Shown piece by piece: positions 7,699 to 17,331 of a stretch of DNA of 50,294 bases (its first letter is position 1; each line of letters opens with the position of its first letter). The notes beneath the pieces were generated by a model. It ran no database searches, was not told where the DNA came from, and saw nothing but the letters and a program-made list of their open reading frames with translations. This stretch comes from Flavobacteriales bacterium. GTDB taxonomy: Bacteria; Bacteroidota; Bacteroidia; Flavobacteriales_F; PHOS-HE28. Where the stretch lies: positions 1 to 50,294 of the forward strand of contig JAGPDT010000020.1 of the NCBI GenBank assembly GCA_018057455.1, given 5' to 3'. A program made the translations under genes and the position numbers.

Positions 7699-9381
7699 TC
7701 AAATTATGCTGAAGTCTGATAGGTTACTCCATGGCTTGGTGGCTGATGTTTTCCAAGTAGGCCAACCATAACCACGGTCACCATCAAGATTCCAGTTTGG
7801 GATGTCGTTTGTTCCAAGTGCTATTCGGTTCATGAGGTGTTTGGCGAATGGACAAACTGACAAGCCTTGGAGATTTCTAAGTGAGTCTATCGCCTTTTCA
7901 ATGCTGGATAAAGTAGGCGTGCTCAACAGCGCATTAATATGTGCTGCATCGTCCCATCCTTCAAACAACCCCTCAGGAAGATTCAGAGGGAATGCTGGAA
8001 GCACGTTAGATCGGGGATATTCGGGATTGTTCACTTGGATTTCGAGCGGATGAATCAAATGATATGTTTGATTTGAGTTATGATACCTCTCATGAGGGAA
8101 CACTTCGGTATAGAGACTCAAAAACTCAGATGGATTTACAATTTTACCAAAGTGCGTACTGAGCATCTCCGGTTCCGGATGCACATATCCTGCCAGCGAC
8201 AAACTAAGCCGTACGTTGTAGGAAAGATCGTAAATGGCCCGCAGCGCAAGCCAGTTCAAATAGCGCAGTCCTGTTGCGGACAAGTTCGCGATTACGGCTT
8301 CCGGCAGTAGAACTATTGACACTGCGACTTCCAATGACCACAACGCTAACTCTGCGATAGAACGTAAGAATCGTTTGATACTCCCCAAGGAGAGTGCGCC
8401 AGATGGCACTTGAACTGAAGGCTGAGAACTTTGAAGTTGACTAATTCTGTCGCGAATCGTTTCCGGTAAATCAAACCAGTCGAATAGTTCAGGTTTTGGT
8501 AAATTTAGTGTTGATTGTTTAGAGCTGTCTCGCACCCAACGATAGAACGTGGAGAACATGAAATGCACCTGTTCATCTGTGATGGGAGCTTTGCCCAATG
8601 GCTCATACACAGAATTGAAACAGTCGCTGAGGTAATTACAGAATGAATCTTCAATTGAGAACCCTGTGCCAGGCGTAGTCTGCAGTTTTCTGTAAGCCCT
8701 CGATGAGGATAACCTTTCCCCGTTCCAGTGTTGCCACAGATAAGTATCTATAACCTTTTCGACCAATACGTGCCTGCGCCAATGATTGCGGTACGGTCCG
8801 GATGAAATGACATTTACGTAAGGATGACCGATGACGTCGGCACCGATATGAGCAGCGTAGCCAAATGCATATGATTTTTGTTTAACATTACTTGCTTTGG
8901 CTGCTAAAGTATTGGCGAGATCGCCTGTGCGATAGTGATGGCCGATGTCAATCCACCACCAATTCTTTCGATCATGTTCTCCTGGTTTAGCATGCATCGG
9001 TGGTTTGATGATTTCAAAGAAGTCCACCTTGTCTGTCAATAGCTTGGCTGCAAAGCTTGTTATCGTGATTTTGAGAGCTTCCGTTGTTCGTTGCAACTCA
9101 GAATACACCCCGCCAGTCTTCCAGTCGATGATGTTTTCATAAGTATCCCTGAGTTTTTTGTATAAGTCTAATATTTCGTCGAAACAGTCATATAGTCCGA
9201 ATAATAGTTCGAAATAGTCCTTGAGTATTATCCAGTCATCCGGATGGAAAAACAGAACATCCGGCCCCATAGATCCCCAATTGAAATGCTCAGGCTGTGA
9301 ATGAATGGGGCTGAATTCAGACTCCCGGCAGTGCTCCCTGAGTCTATCTGCAAGCGCTAAATGACTAAATGCTCCTGGCAT
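7699..9381 (-). CDS. Zinc-dependent phospholipase C-like protein
   Basis: A 560-residue protein starting MPGAFSHLALAD. The frame is open for 104 more codons upstream, but those lie in GC-rich junction DNA and lack family features. Residues about 1-215 match the zinc-dependent phospholipase C family: His7 in FSHLAL, MGPD (38-41), GHHY (147-150) and GYAAHIGADVIGHP (174-187) with His178, Asp182 and His186 as likely metal ligands. There is no secretion signal, unlike exported phospholipases C, so the product should be cytoplasmic. Residues about 335-400 contain strongly hydrophobic helices that could insert in or contact membrane. The C-terminal 160 residues are unassigned. It heads an operon with the beta-rich gene downstream. 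In an island beside restriction and PHP-ATPase genes, a membrane-damaging effector is a reasonable hypothesis, not shown by sequence. Confidence 0.78.
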   Translation of the reverse strand: MPGAFSHLALADRLREHCRESEFSPIHSQPEHFNWGSMGPDVLFFHPDDWIILKDYFELLFGLYDCFDEILDLYKKLRDTYENIIDWKTGGVYSELQRTTEALKITITSFAAKLLTDKVDFFEIIKPPMHAKPGEHDRKNWWWIDIGHHYRTGDLANTLAAKASNVKQKSYAFGYAAHIGADVIGHPYVNVISSGPYRNHWRRHVLVEKVIDTYLWQHWNGERLSSSRAYRKLQTTPGTGFSIEDSFCNYLSDCFNSVYEPLGKAPITDEQVHFMFSTFYRWVRDSSKQSTLNLPKPELFDWFDLPETIRDRISQLQSSQPSVQVPSGALSLGSIKRFLRSIAELALWSLEVAVSIVLLPEAVIANLSATGLRYLNWLALRAIYDLSYNVRLSLSLAGYVHPEPEMLSTHFGKIVNPSEFLSLYTEVFPHERYHNSNQTYHLIHPLEIQVNNPEYPRSNVLPAFPLNLPEGLFEGWDDAAHINALLSTPTLSSIEKAIDSLRNLQGLSVCPFAKHLMNRIALGTNDIPNWNLDGDRGYGWPTWKTSATKPWSNLSDFSII

Positions 9382-9849
9382 GTCATTGGTGTTTAGTAGG
9401 GGTAGTGCTCTCTGACAGTCAACACCTCTTTTGTGGTAACACGTTGACTGGTGTCGAATATAGATAATAGTTTGCTTGAGTTGGCGTCGGGGGCACGGTG
9501 GACTACCAAGTCTAACGCAGCATGCAAGGCGACTCCTCGTGCGCGGCGAATAGCCGACCCTTGTTATTGCCAGCTGTGCATGCTTCCAAACGCGTGAGCT
9601 GGCGCAGCGGCAGCCCGGTGAAGGAAGAATCCTTGCAACCACGAGCAGCGAGGAGGCGCGAGGAACGATCGCCGTGGGTGCTAGCCCTGGCAAGTCAGGC
9701 TATAGCGGAGCACGCGACCCGAGGGCTTTGTGCAGCGGCATGCCCACAAACTCACCCTGATGATGATCGTTCCCCATCACCCGTTCGGGGTGAGCTTCTT
9801 CACCACGGTGAGCGTGGTCGTTGGTGGTGGGGAGTGGTACAAGGCCCGC
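9382..9849. other. Right junction of AT-richer island
   Basis: The 468 bases between the phospholipase-like gene and the four-helix-bundle gene show no convincing coding frame. Composition switches from AT-richer to strongly GC-rich at about 9480-9520, marking the probable right edge of the acquired segment. A -7-like TATATTCG on the minus strand (9455-9462) could promote the phospholipase operon. An inverted GTCAAC/GTTGAC pair lies at about 9418-9446. Confidence 0.4.
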
Positions 9850-10440
9850 TCATGCCGTGGGCTCGTCCAATTCGCCCTTCCGCACTTTGTACAACCGCTC
9901 GCTGAAACCACCCTTGGCCTCGAACTCGCGACCGAGGCTCTGTAGCTGGCGGTCCAACAGGGCCTTGGTCACATTCGAAAGGATGCTTCCGACGTTGGCT
10001 GCGACCTCTGCCACGCTGCGCTCAGGGAAACGTGCATGCACATCCTTCACCCAACGGATCAAAGCGTCCACCTCCTTGTGGCGCTTGTCGATCAGCTCCT
10101 GTCGGATGGGATCATCGCTGGGCCATTCCTTCAACTTGTTCTGGCGAAGGAAAGCTTGGTAGTCCTTGCGCAGTTCCGTCTGGCTGGCCTTGGCCACATT
10201 GGTCAGGTTCATCTCCAGCTTCTTGCTGGTGGCACTGAACACACTGCCCTCGGCGATGTTGCGGCTGCCGCTGCGCGCCGCTTGGTCCATCTGGTCCCGG
10301 GTACGGCTGCCCGGTTCGATGAACTTCTTGGTGAAACGCACGGTGTAATCGTAGAGCAATTCGCCCACTTGGTAGCCTACGAGCTTTTCAAAGCCACCGC
10401 TCTTGGTGAAGACCTTGCTGTTGGGTGGGCGGTCGGGCAT
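9850..10440 (-). CDS. Four-helix-bundle protein (23S rRNA IVS-protein family, with suffix domain)
   Basis: A 196-residue helical protein. The N-terminal two thirds carry the four-helix-bundle hallmark: a YDYTVRFTKKFIEPGSRTRDQ helix of about 20 residues, then the core SGSRNIAEGSVFSATSKK and helices beginning LEMNLTNVAKAS. This family was first seen encoded in intervening sequences of 23S rRNA but is now found as free genes in many Bacteroidota, often at variable loci. The C-terminal 70 residues match the longer 'suffix domain' version. Function is unknown. It sits at the GC-rich edge of the island and may or may not belong to it. Confidence 0.82.
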   Translation of the reverse strand: MPDRPPNSKVFTKSGGFEKLVGYQVGELLYDYTVRFTKKFIEPGSRTRDQMDQAARSGSRNIAEGSVFSATSKKLEMNLTNVAKASQTELRKDYQAFLRQNKLKEWPSDDPIRQELIDKRHKEVDALIRWVKDVHARFPERSVAEVAANVGSILSNVTKALLDRQLQSLGREFEAKGGFSERLYKVRKGELDEPTA

Positions 10441-10558
10441 TTTTCAGATCTGCTTAGGAAAGCCAAGGTATGGGCGGTTTTGGCTTCTGGGGTTGGGTGG
10501 ACAGGGTGGACGGTGTGAGGCAGCACCCCGTCCACCCAGTCCACCTGCGCGGGCGAGC

Positions 10559-12625
<2,067 letters not shown>

Positions 12626-12765
12626 TGGTGGCGAAGTTAACCGTGGGTGCAGCTTGTTATTGGAAGGGGATGGACTCGGATGGACGGGTGCCATAGGTCC
12701 GTCCATTCCGGGGCCATTGGAGTCCTCCAGCAACCCGCCAGTCACATGTGGACGGGTGGCTATGG

Positions 12766-12784
12766 TAGCATGTCGGACATGCTA
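12766..12784. promoter_or_regulatory. Perfect palindrome at the toxin-antitoxin promoter (probable operator)
   Basis: TAGCATGTC-G-GACATGCTA is a perfect 9-base inverted repeat around one central base. It overlaps the first two bases of the -7 box (12783-12790) and ends 22 bases before the antitoxin ATG. Type II antitoxins commonly autoregulate through such sites, so this is the likely operator. Confidence 0.6.
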
Positions 12785-12790
12785 TCTTTG
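12783..12790 (+). promoter_or_regulatory. -7 promoter element of the toxin-antitoxin pair
   Basis: TATCTTTG matches the Bacteroidota -7 consensus TAnnTTTG exactly and lies 16 bases upstream of the antitoxin ATG at 12807. No clear -33 TTG was found at the usual distance. The palindrome at 12766-12784 overlaps it. Confidence 0.5.
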
Positions 12791-12806
12791 TTGAAGCCAC
12801 ACGGTC

Positions 12807-13046
12807 ATGGATACCCGCGCACTCAAACTGGAGTTGTTGGAGAAACTTGCCGCCATTAACGACGCTGCGACACTTGTTGAGGTGAAGCACACGCTCGATG
12901 GAACGGATGCGTTCGAGCTATCCGACCAGGAACTCAATTTGGTGAGCGAGCGCTTCGAGCAGTACAAGTGCGGCGAGGCGAAGACCTATTCTTGGGATGA
13001 GGTGCAGCGCATGCTGGAGGAGAACCGACGTCGGGAGCAGCGATGA
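12807..13046 (+). CDS. Type II antitoxin, RelB/addiction-module type
   Basis: A 79-residue acidic, helical protein (begins MDTRALKLELLEKL). The C-terminal segment SWDEVQRMLEENRRREQR is typical of small addiction-module antitoxins of the RelB/StbD sort in Bacteroidota. It precedes and overlaps the RelE/ParE toxin gene by four bases (ATGA), so the two are cotranslated. Predicted role: binds and neutralises the toxin and represses the shared promoter through the palindrome at 12766-12784. Confidence 0.8.
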   Translation: MDTRALKLELLEKLAAINDAATLVEVKHTLDGTDAFELSDQELNLVSERFEQYKCGEAKTYSWDEVQRMLEENRRREQR

Positions 13047-13342
13047 GGCTTCGGCTCGTCATCCACGAGGAGGCCTTTCGCGAACTGGATGAAGCCGAGC
13101 GTTACATCGAGGTGCGGCGCTCCGGGTATGGCAGAAAGTTCCGTGCGGAGGTGGGTGCCTGTTTGCAGTTCATCTTGGAACACCCTTCCGGATATGCGCT
13201 GCGGCATGCGGGTTTCCGCTACGGCGTAGTCGCAAAATTCCCCTATCGGGTGATCTACAAGGTGCATGGTGATGATGTCTTCATCGCCGCCGTGTACCAT
13301 GGGAAGCGCAAGCCGCAAGGTTGGATGGACCGGAAGATATAG
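13043..13342 (+). CDS. Type II toxin, RelE/ParE family
   Basis: A 99-residue basic protein with the RelE/ParE fold pattern: an N-terminal strand MRLRLVIHEEAFRELDEAER, a helix of about 20 residues, and the C-terminal strands ending FPYRVIYKVHGDDVFIAAVYHGKR. The motif YRVIYKV...I.AVYHGKR is characteristic of ParE/RelE toxins, which target gyrase or ribosome-bound mRNA; sequence alone does not tell which. It overlaps the antitoxin gene by four bases. The end of the gene abuts the remnant of a paaZ-like gene on the opposite strand. Confidence 0.85.
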   Translation: MRLRLVIHEEAFRELDEAERYIEVRRSGYGRKFRAEVGACLQFILEHPSGYALRHAGFRYGVVAKFPYRVIYKVHGDDVFIAAVYHGKRKPQGWMDRKI

Positions 13343-13538
13343 CGTGCAGGTCACGATCAAGGAAGGTCACATTGTGCCGATGAGGACCGACCTCGCGGGC
13401 CTGGTGGAGCATGGCGCCGAAGTCCAGTCCGCCGCTGCTGGTGGTGGCGATCGGTTCACCGGTGATAGCGTCGGTGAGCTCGGCCTGCTTGCCGGTGCCG
13501 GCGATCCATTGGCCGCAGGCGTAGTTGGTCAGTTGCAT
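13340..13538 (-). pseudogene. 5' fragment of a second paaZ-like gene
   Basis: Bases 13411-13538 align without gaps to the first 128 bases of paaZ (12498-12625), with about 15 differences by eye, many at third codon positions. Weaker protein similarity continues for some 20 more codons (GPHRHNVTFLDRD versus PPLRKMTFPERGR) before the frame runs into the toxin gene end. It keeps the start MQLTNYACGQWIAG but only about 67 codons. The mostly synonymous differences suggest a diverged homologue or paralogue, not a recent duplication. Together the two copies bracket the toxin-antitoxin pair. Confidence 0.75.
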
Positions 13539-13620
13539 GTGGCGAAGGTAAAGGGGTGGCACGGCTTGCTCGGGCAGTGATGACCAATGGCTGTTCCTTC
13601 CTATCCACCGAAGCACCATC

Positions 13621-13839
13621 ATGGAACAGATCGTCATTCAACTGGAGAACACGCGCAAGCGCCGCCTGCTGCTGGAGCTGCTGGGCGAGTTGGATTGCGT
13701 GAAAGTGACCAGTGTGACCCGCGACGGCCGCAAGGTGGCCTTCGCCAATGACCTGTTGGATGCCCTGATGGAGGCCAAAGCCGATGCTCGCGGTGAAAAG
13801 AAACTCACACGCGCCCGCGATTTCCTCAAGCATGGCTGA
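13621..13839 (+). CDS. Second antitoxin-like small protein
   Basis: A 72-residue protein. The N-terminal half LENTRKRRLLLELLGELDCVKV and the tail KKLTRARDFLKHG resemble the small antitoxins that precede RelE/YafQ-like toxins in Bacteroidota. The downstream toxin reading frame starts inside this gene's last codons (ATG at 13832) but is frameshifted. An orphan antitoxin may still be expressed, or may act on the intact toxin upstream (inference). Confidence 0.6.
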   Translation: MEQIVIQLENTRKRRLLLELLGELDCVKVTSVTRDGRKVAFANDLLDALMEAKADARGEKKLTRARDFLKHG

Positions 13840-13998
13840 GTCATCCTTACCGTGTTCTTCAAGCGCCGGTTCAAGGAATTTAAGAAGCGGCATCGGTCGC
13901 TGGAGGCGGATGTCCAGGCCTTGGTGACCTCGTTGGGTACCCCGAAGTACTTCGAACGGATGGAACAGATGCCCATCATAGGTGCAGACGAAGCGTGA
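13832..13998 (+). pseudogene. Frameshifted, truncated RelE-type toxin
   Basis: From the ATG at 13832 the frame reads MAESSL and then shifts. The following +2 frame gives VFFKRRFKEFKKRHRSLEAD and VQALVTSL, a clear start of the RelE/YafQ-like toxins common in this phylum. One missing base near 13848-13853 would join them. The family's C-terminal half (YKIRLAI...GARVI-like) is absent, and the frame ends after GADEA at 13998. The toxin is therefore broken twice: by frameshift and by loss of its catalytic end. Confidence 0.65.
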
Positions 13999-14125
13999 CG
14001 AAAGGAGGATACTGGGCCAAGGATCCGACTGGGGCGCAACGAAGTATGGGACAATGAGAGGCGTGTGCCCGTAGGGGCGACGCGAGGCGTCGATGATGCC
14101 GGCGCGAGGTGCTTCGCGGCACCCT

Positions 14126-15532
14126 TTACTCCTTCACGAACCGCTGCGTCTGCATACGGCCTGGGCCATGCACGCACAGGAAGTAGGATCCGGAAGCAAC
14201 GGATGAAATGTCCACCTGGACAATCGGTCCGCCCTGCGCGGAAAAAGCCCGCACCAAGTTCCCCACGGGATCCAGCAACACCACGGCACTGGCATCGGCA
14301 GGGACCGCCAGGGTCACCACGTCGCTGGCCGGGTTCGGGTAGAGCAGGAGCGACCGGTCATCCTGTTCAAGGAGCCCCGTGGTGGTGCATGTCTCGAAGG
14401 CGCCGGCATCCAGTGTGGCATGTTGGCAACGCTCCGTGCCAGCCGTGGGGTGTACGTATTCAAAGAGCGCCACCAACGGATAGCCGCTTGTGGCAAGTCC
14501 TGCAGGCACTCCCAGGTTGTGCGCAGGGGACGCCTCACCAATGCGGTAGTCGTACGCGGAAGCCGCTGCGAAGCCCACCGTGCCGATGGCGGTGGCCCGC
14601 AGGTTGCCCAGCGTGTCCATCTCCGTGGGCCATGCCGTCACAAAGCTTCCACCGCCCGCCAGGATGTTGTTCCAAACCTTGAAATAGGCCGTTGCCGGCA
14701 GCTGGAAGAAGGAGCCTGTGGCCTTCTCGTTCACCAGCGTGTTGTTGATGGCGTACAACTGCTGCGGACCGGGGTTGGAAAGCCCTTCCATGCCAAAGCC
14801 CACCAGGTTGCTGTTCTCGCCCTGTGGCCCCTGCTGCACCACGTTGCCGATCAGGTACGCTTGTCCACCGTTGGGCAGGTCGATCTCGCGGCTCGCGTCA
14901 CCATCGGCCTCATTGCCGATGCGGTTGTACTCGATCACGTTCACCCGGGCACGGCTCTTCAGCTCATGCCCGATGTGTGCATGGTGTGCGTAGTTGTAGC
15001 GGAAGACCAGCGTATCGATGTTGCCGATGTACAGGTTGTGGCTGTAGCCGTCGCCGTGGCCGTTGTAGCCGAACTCACAGTGCTCTATGCGCACGGTGCT
15101 GGGGTGGTACTCGCCGCCGAGGATCCCGTTCTCGTTGTGGTGGAACCAGCAGTGCCGCACGGTGAGGCCCAAGCCTTCCAGCCGGATGCCTGCGCCATTC
15201 TGGTCGGGCACGGCGCACTCGCTGAACGCGATCCATTCCACCACGTTGTTGTTGCCTTGGATCACCCAGATCGCCTTGCCGCCCCAGCTTTGCCCGTTGG
15301 ATTCCAGGTGCGCAAAGCCGCCCACGCCGCGCAGCAGCAGGTCATCGGCCTGCCAGCGGGCCACATCACTGGCATACACGCCTGCGGCCATGTCCACTGT
15401 GTCGCCATCGGCCACCAGAACGCTCACTTGGCTCGGCAGGGTGTAGGCTTGTCCCGGGCCCACCTGCCAAACGGTCGCCTGCATGGAAAGGGGCAGGGCG
15501 ATGGATAGGATGACTGCGTGGCGGCTCCTCAT
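14126..15532 (-). CDS. Secreted parallel beta-helix protein with T9SS sorting domain
   Basis: A 468-residue protein with a short signal peptide (MRSRHAVILSIALPLSMQA). The body (about 25-330) is a right-handed parallel beta-helix of the pectate-lyase/right-handed-repeat sort, with short asparagine-, glycine- and histidine-rich coils (NNNVVEWIAFSE, VRHCWFHHNENGI, IEHCEFGYNGHGDG, RYNYAHHAHIGHE). The C-terminal 75 residues beginning LLLYPNPASDVVTL and ending in MQTQRFVKE are a type IX secretion sorting domain. Such folds bind or cleave polysaccharides, but no catalytic set could be recognised. The frame is open 29 codons further upstream without signal-like sequence. A -7-like TACCTTCG (15538-15545, minus strand) precedes it. 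Confidence 0.85.
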   Translation of the reverse strand: MRSRHAVILSIALPLSMQATVWQVGPGQAYTLPSQVSVLVADGDTVDMAAGVYASDVARWQADDLLLRGVGGFAHLESNGQSWGGKAIWVIQGNNNVVEWIAFSECAVPDQNGAGIRLEGLGLTVRHCWFHHNENGILGGEYHPSTVRIEHCEFGYNGHGDGYSHNLYIGNIDTLVFRYNYAHHAHIGHELKSRARVNVIEYNRIGNEADGDASREIDLPNGGQAYLIGNVVQQGPQGENSNLVGFGMEGLSNPGPQQLYAINNTLVNEKATGSFFQLPATAYFKVWNNILAGGGSFVTAWPTEMDTLGNLRATAIGTVGFAAASAYDYRIGEASPAHNLGVPAGLATSGYPLVALFEYVHPTAGTERCQHATLDAGAFETCTTTGLLEQDDRSLLLYPNPASDVVTLAVPADASAVVLLDPVGNLVRAFSAQGGPIVQVDISSVASGSYFLCVHGPGRMQTQRFVKE

Positions 15533-15745
15533 GTGTACGAAGGTATCGGGTTGCGGTGTACCGGTCCGGGCGGGCAGCAGTTTCAATACGATGGGTGCGG
15601 GCGTGCCCCTCGCCCGCAATTCAAGCTGGCGCTCAAGTCATGGAAGAAGTCCTCGTTTGCCCGGCTTTAGGGCCGGGTGCGCTGCGCGCGATCCGCTGCC
15701 ATCCTTCACGCCTTGCAGCCCGTGTTGTGCCGCGCGCATCGTTTT

Positions 15746-16270
15746 TCAATGGACGGCAGGCGGCAACCGGTCGCGGCCCAGGGCCCGGTCCACGAATTGT
15801 TGCAAAACCACCATCTCCGCCCGGGCGCGGCGCTTGCCCCCTTGGGCCACGGCCCACACCGCCACGCCTGCCATGATCAATGCCCACGTGGCATGCAAGG
15901 CCCAAGCGGTGATGCCCAGCATGCGCTGCGCGATCCCCACGTTCAACGCGATCACCGCGAACAGGAACAACGCCAGGTACATCCCCATGAAGCCCATCCA
16001 GACCGATGGCGCAGGCCCGATCAAGCAGCGCACCACTGTACGCGTTTCTGCGCCCGGCACTTGTTCCATCTGCAGGTCCATGTCCATCTGGGGGGTCCAC
16101 ATGCGCCGCACGGCCGCGGGCTTCTTCAAGGTCAAGTGCGGCAGGTTGCCGGTCAGCAGGAATCCCTCCGGATTGTCATCCCGCACTTGGTTGCGCAGCC
16201 GGTCGATCACCGCGTCGGGGTGCAGCAGCGTACGGACCTTGCACCGGGGCCTGAATTGGAATTCGCTCAT
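15746..16270 (-). CDS. Two-helix membrane protein of unknown function
   Basis: A 174-residue protein from MSEFQFRPRC. About 85 soluble residues are followed by two membrane helices (about 90-112 and 119-142) and a basic tail. The soluble part includes FLLTGNLPHLTLKK and PQMDMDLQM. I do not recognise the family. The open frame continues upstream to 16519, but the extra residues are proline/arginine-rich and run against the T9SS fragment on the other strand, so the downstream start is preferred. Confidence 0.65.
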   Translation of the reverse strand: MSEFQFRPRCKVRTLLHPDAVIDRLRNQVRDDNPEGFLLTGNLPHLTLKKPAAVRRMWTPQMDMDLQMEQVPGAETRTVVRCLIGPAPSVWMGFMGMYLALFLFAVIALNVGIAQRMLGITAWALHATWALIMAGVAVWAVAQGGKRRARAEMVVLQQFVDRALGRDRLPPAVH

Positions 16271-16390
16271 GGGGGAGCCAACGTACAGCGCATTCTGCAT
16301 CGAAAGCACACGGTCCAATAGGCGTGGTGGCCGGCGCTTCCACAAGACCCGTCCTGCGCAGGTCACGCCGAGCTGGGCACCACGCAGTTG

Positions 16391-17123
16391 TGGCGTGAAC
16401 CTCCTTGATTCACTGCGGGTGGCGCGTTGGGACGGATCCCTGTGGCGCGACCATGGCCATGGTGGCACCACGGGCAACGTGGCCGCCGGCACCGTGATGT
16501 CATCCAATGTGGTGCCCACGTTGACCTATTTCACGCTGGCCACGGCACATTGGAGCAACCCGCTGCCCATCGAACTGCTGGGCTTTGAGGCATGGGCCCG
16601 GCCCGGACGCGTGGACCTGCGCTGGGTGACGGCCAGTGAACAGGACAACCGGCTCTTCGTGGTGGAACGCTCCTCGGATGCACTGGCCTTCGGACCTGTG
16701 CTGGAGGTGCCTGGCGCCGGCAACAGCAACGCCCCGATCACCTACTCGGAAGTGGACCCCGACCCCTTGCCGGGCATCTCCTACTACCGGTTGCGCCAAG
16801 TGGACCTGGACGGCACCGCCACGATCAGCCCAGTGGTGGCCGTGGTCTTCGATGGCATGGATGAACGTTCGCTCGTGGTGTTCCCCAACCCCGCGCAGGG
16901 TGCACCCGCTTGGCTGTTGCTGCCCAAGGACCAGCTGCACGGCACCCAACACCTGCAGGTCCGCGATGCGGCCGGCCGCGTGGTCGCCCACCATGTATTG
17001 GAACTTGCCGGCACCGCCTCCCGCGTGGAAGTGCCCAACGCCGCGGAACTGAGGCCCGGCGCTTATCTGATCACGCTCGGGAACGGGCAGAACGGTCGAT
17101 CGGTCCGTTTCCTGGTGCAATAG
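16391..17123 (+). pseudogene. C-terminal remnant of a large T9SS-exported protein
   Basis: The reading frame from about 16400 encodes the end of a familiar Bacteroidota secreted protein: SLRVARWDGSLWRDHGHGGT, then NPLPIELLGFEAW (the conserved LPIEL linker) and VDLRWVTASEQDNRLFVVER, finishing with the sorting domain VVFPNPAQGAPAWLLL...GAYLITLGNGQNGRSVRFLVQ. No start codon or signal peptide belongs to it. The same frame is open back to 15483, but that part has shadow composition and lies over an opposite-strand gene. The gene has lost its 5' part, probably by deletion or rearrangement. Its exact left edge is uncertain. Confidence 0.75.
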
Positions 17124-17331
17124 AATGGCCGGGTCATGGTCCCTTTGTTGGCCGTACCAACGCGGGGTGCATGGTGCCGGGGTTTCCAGATGGTCTTCAG
17201 CGGACGTGACGGACCGGCACTTCAGGCCCGGCATTCATCAAAATTCCGGGCCAGTGCATGGCCCTCGGTTGAATCACGTGGTGTTGATGGGGGATGAAGC
17301 CGGTGTCCGCCATGATCCCGGTCGTCAAGGA

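Noticed and set aside
15483-16390. Upstream extension of the T9SS remnant frame
   Set aside because: Composition is Arg/Ser/Pro-rich shadow and lies over the opposite membrane-protein gene; no signal peptide.
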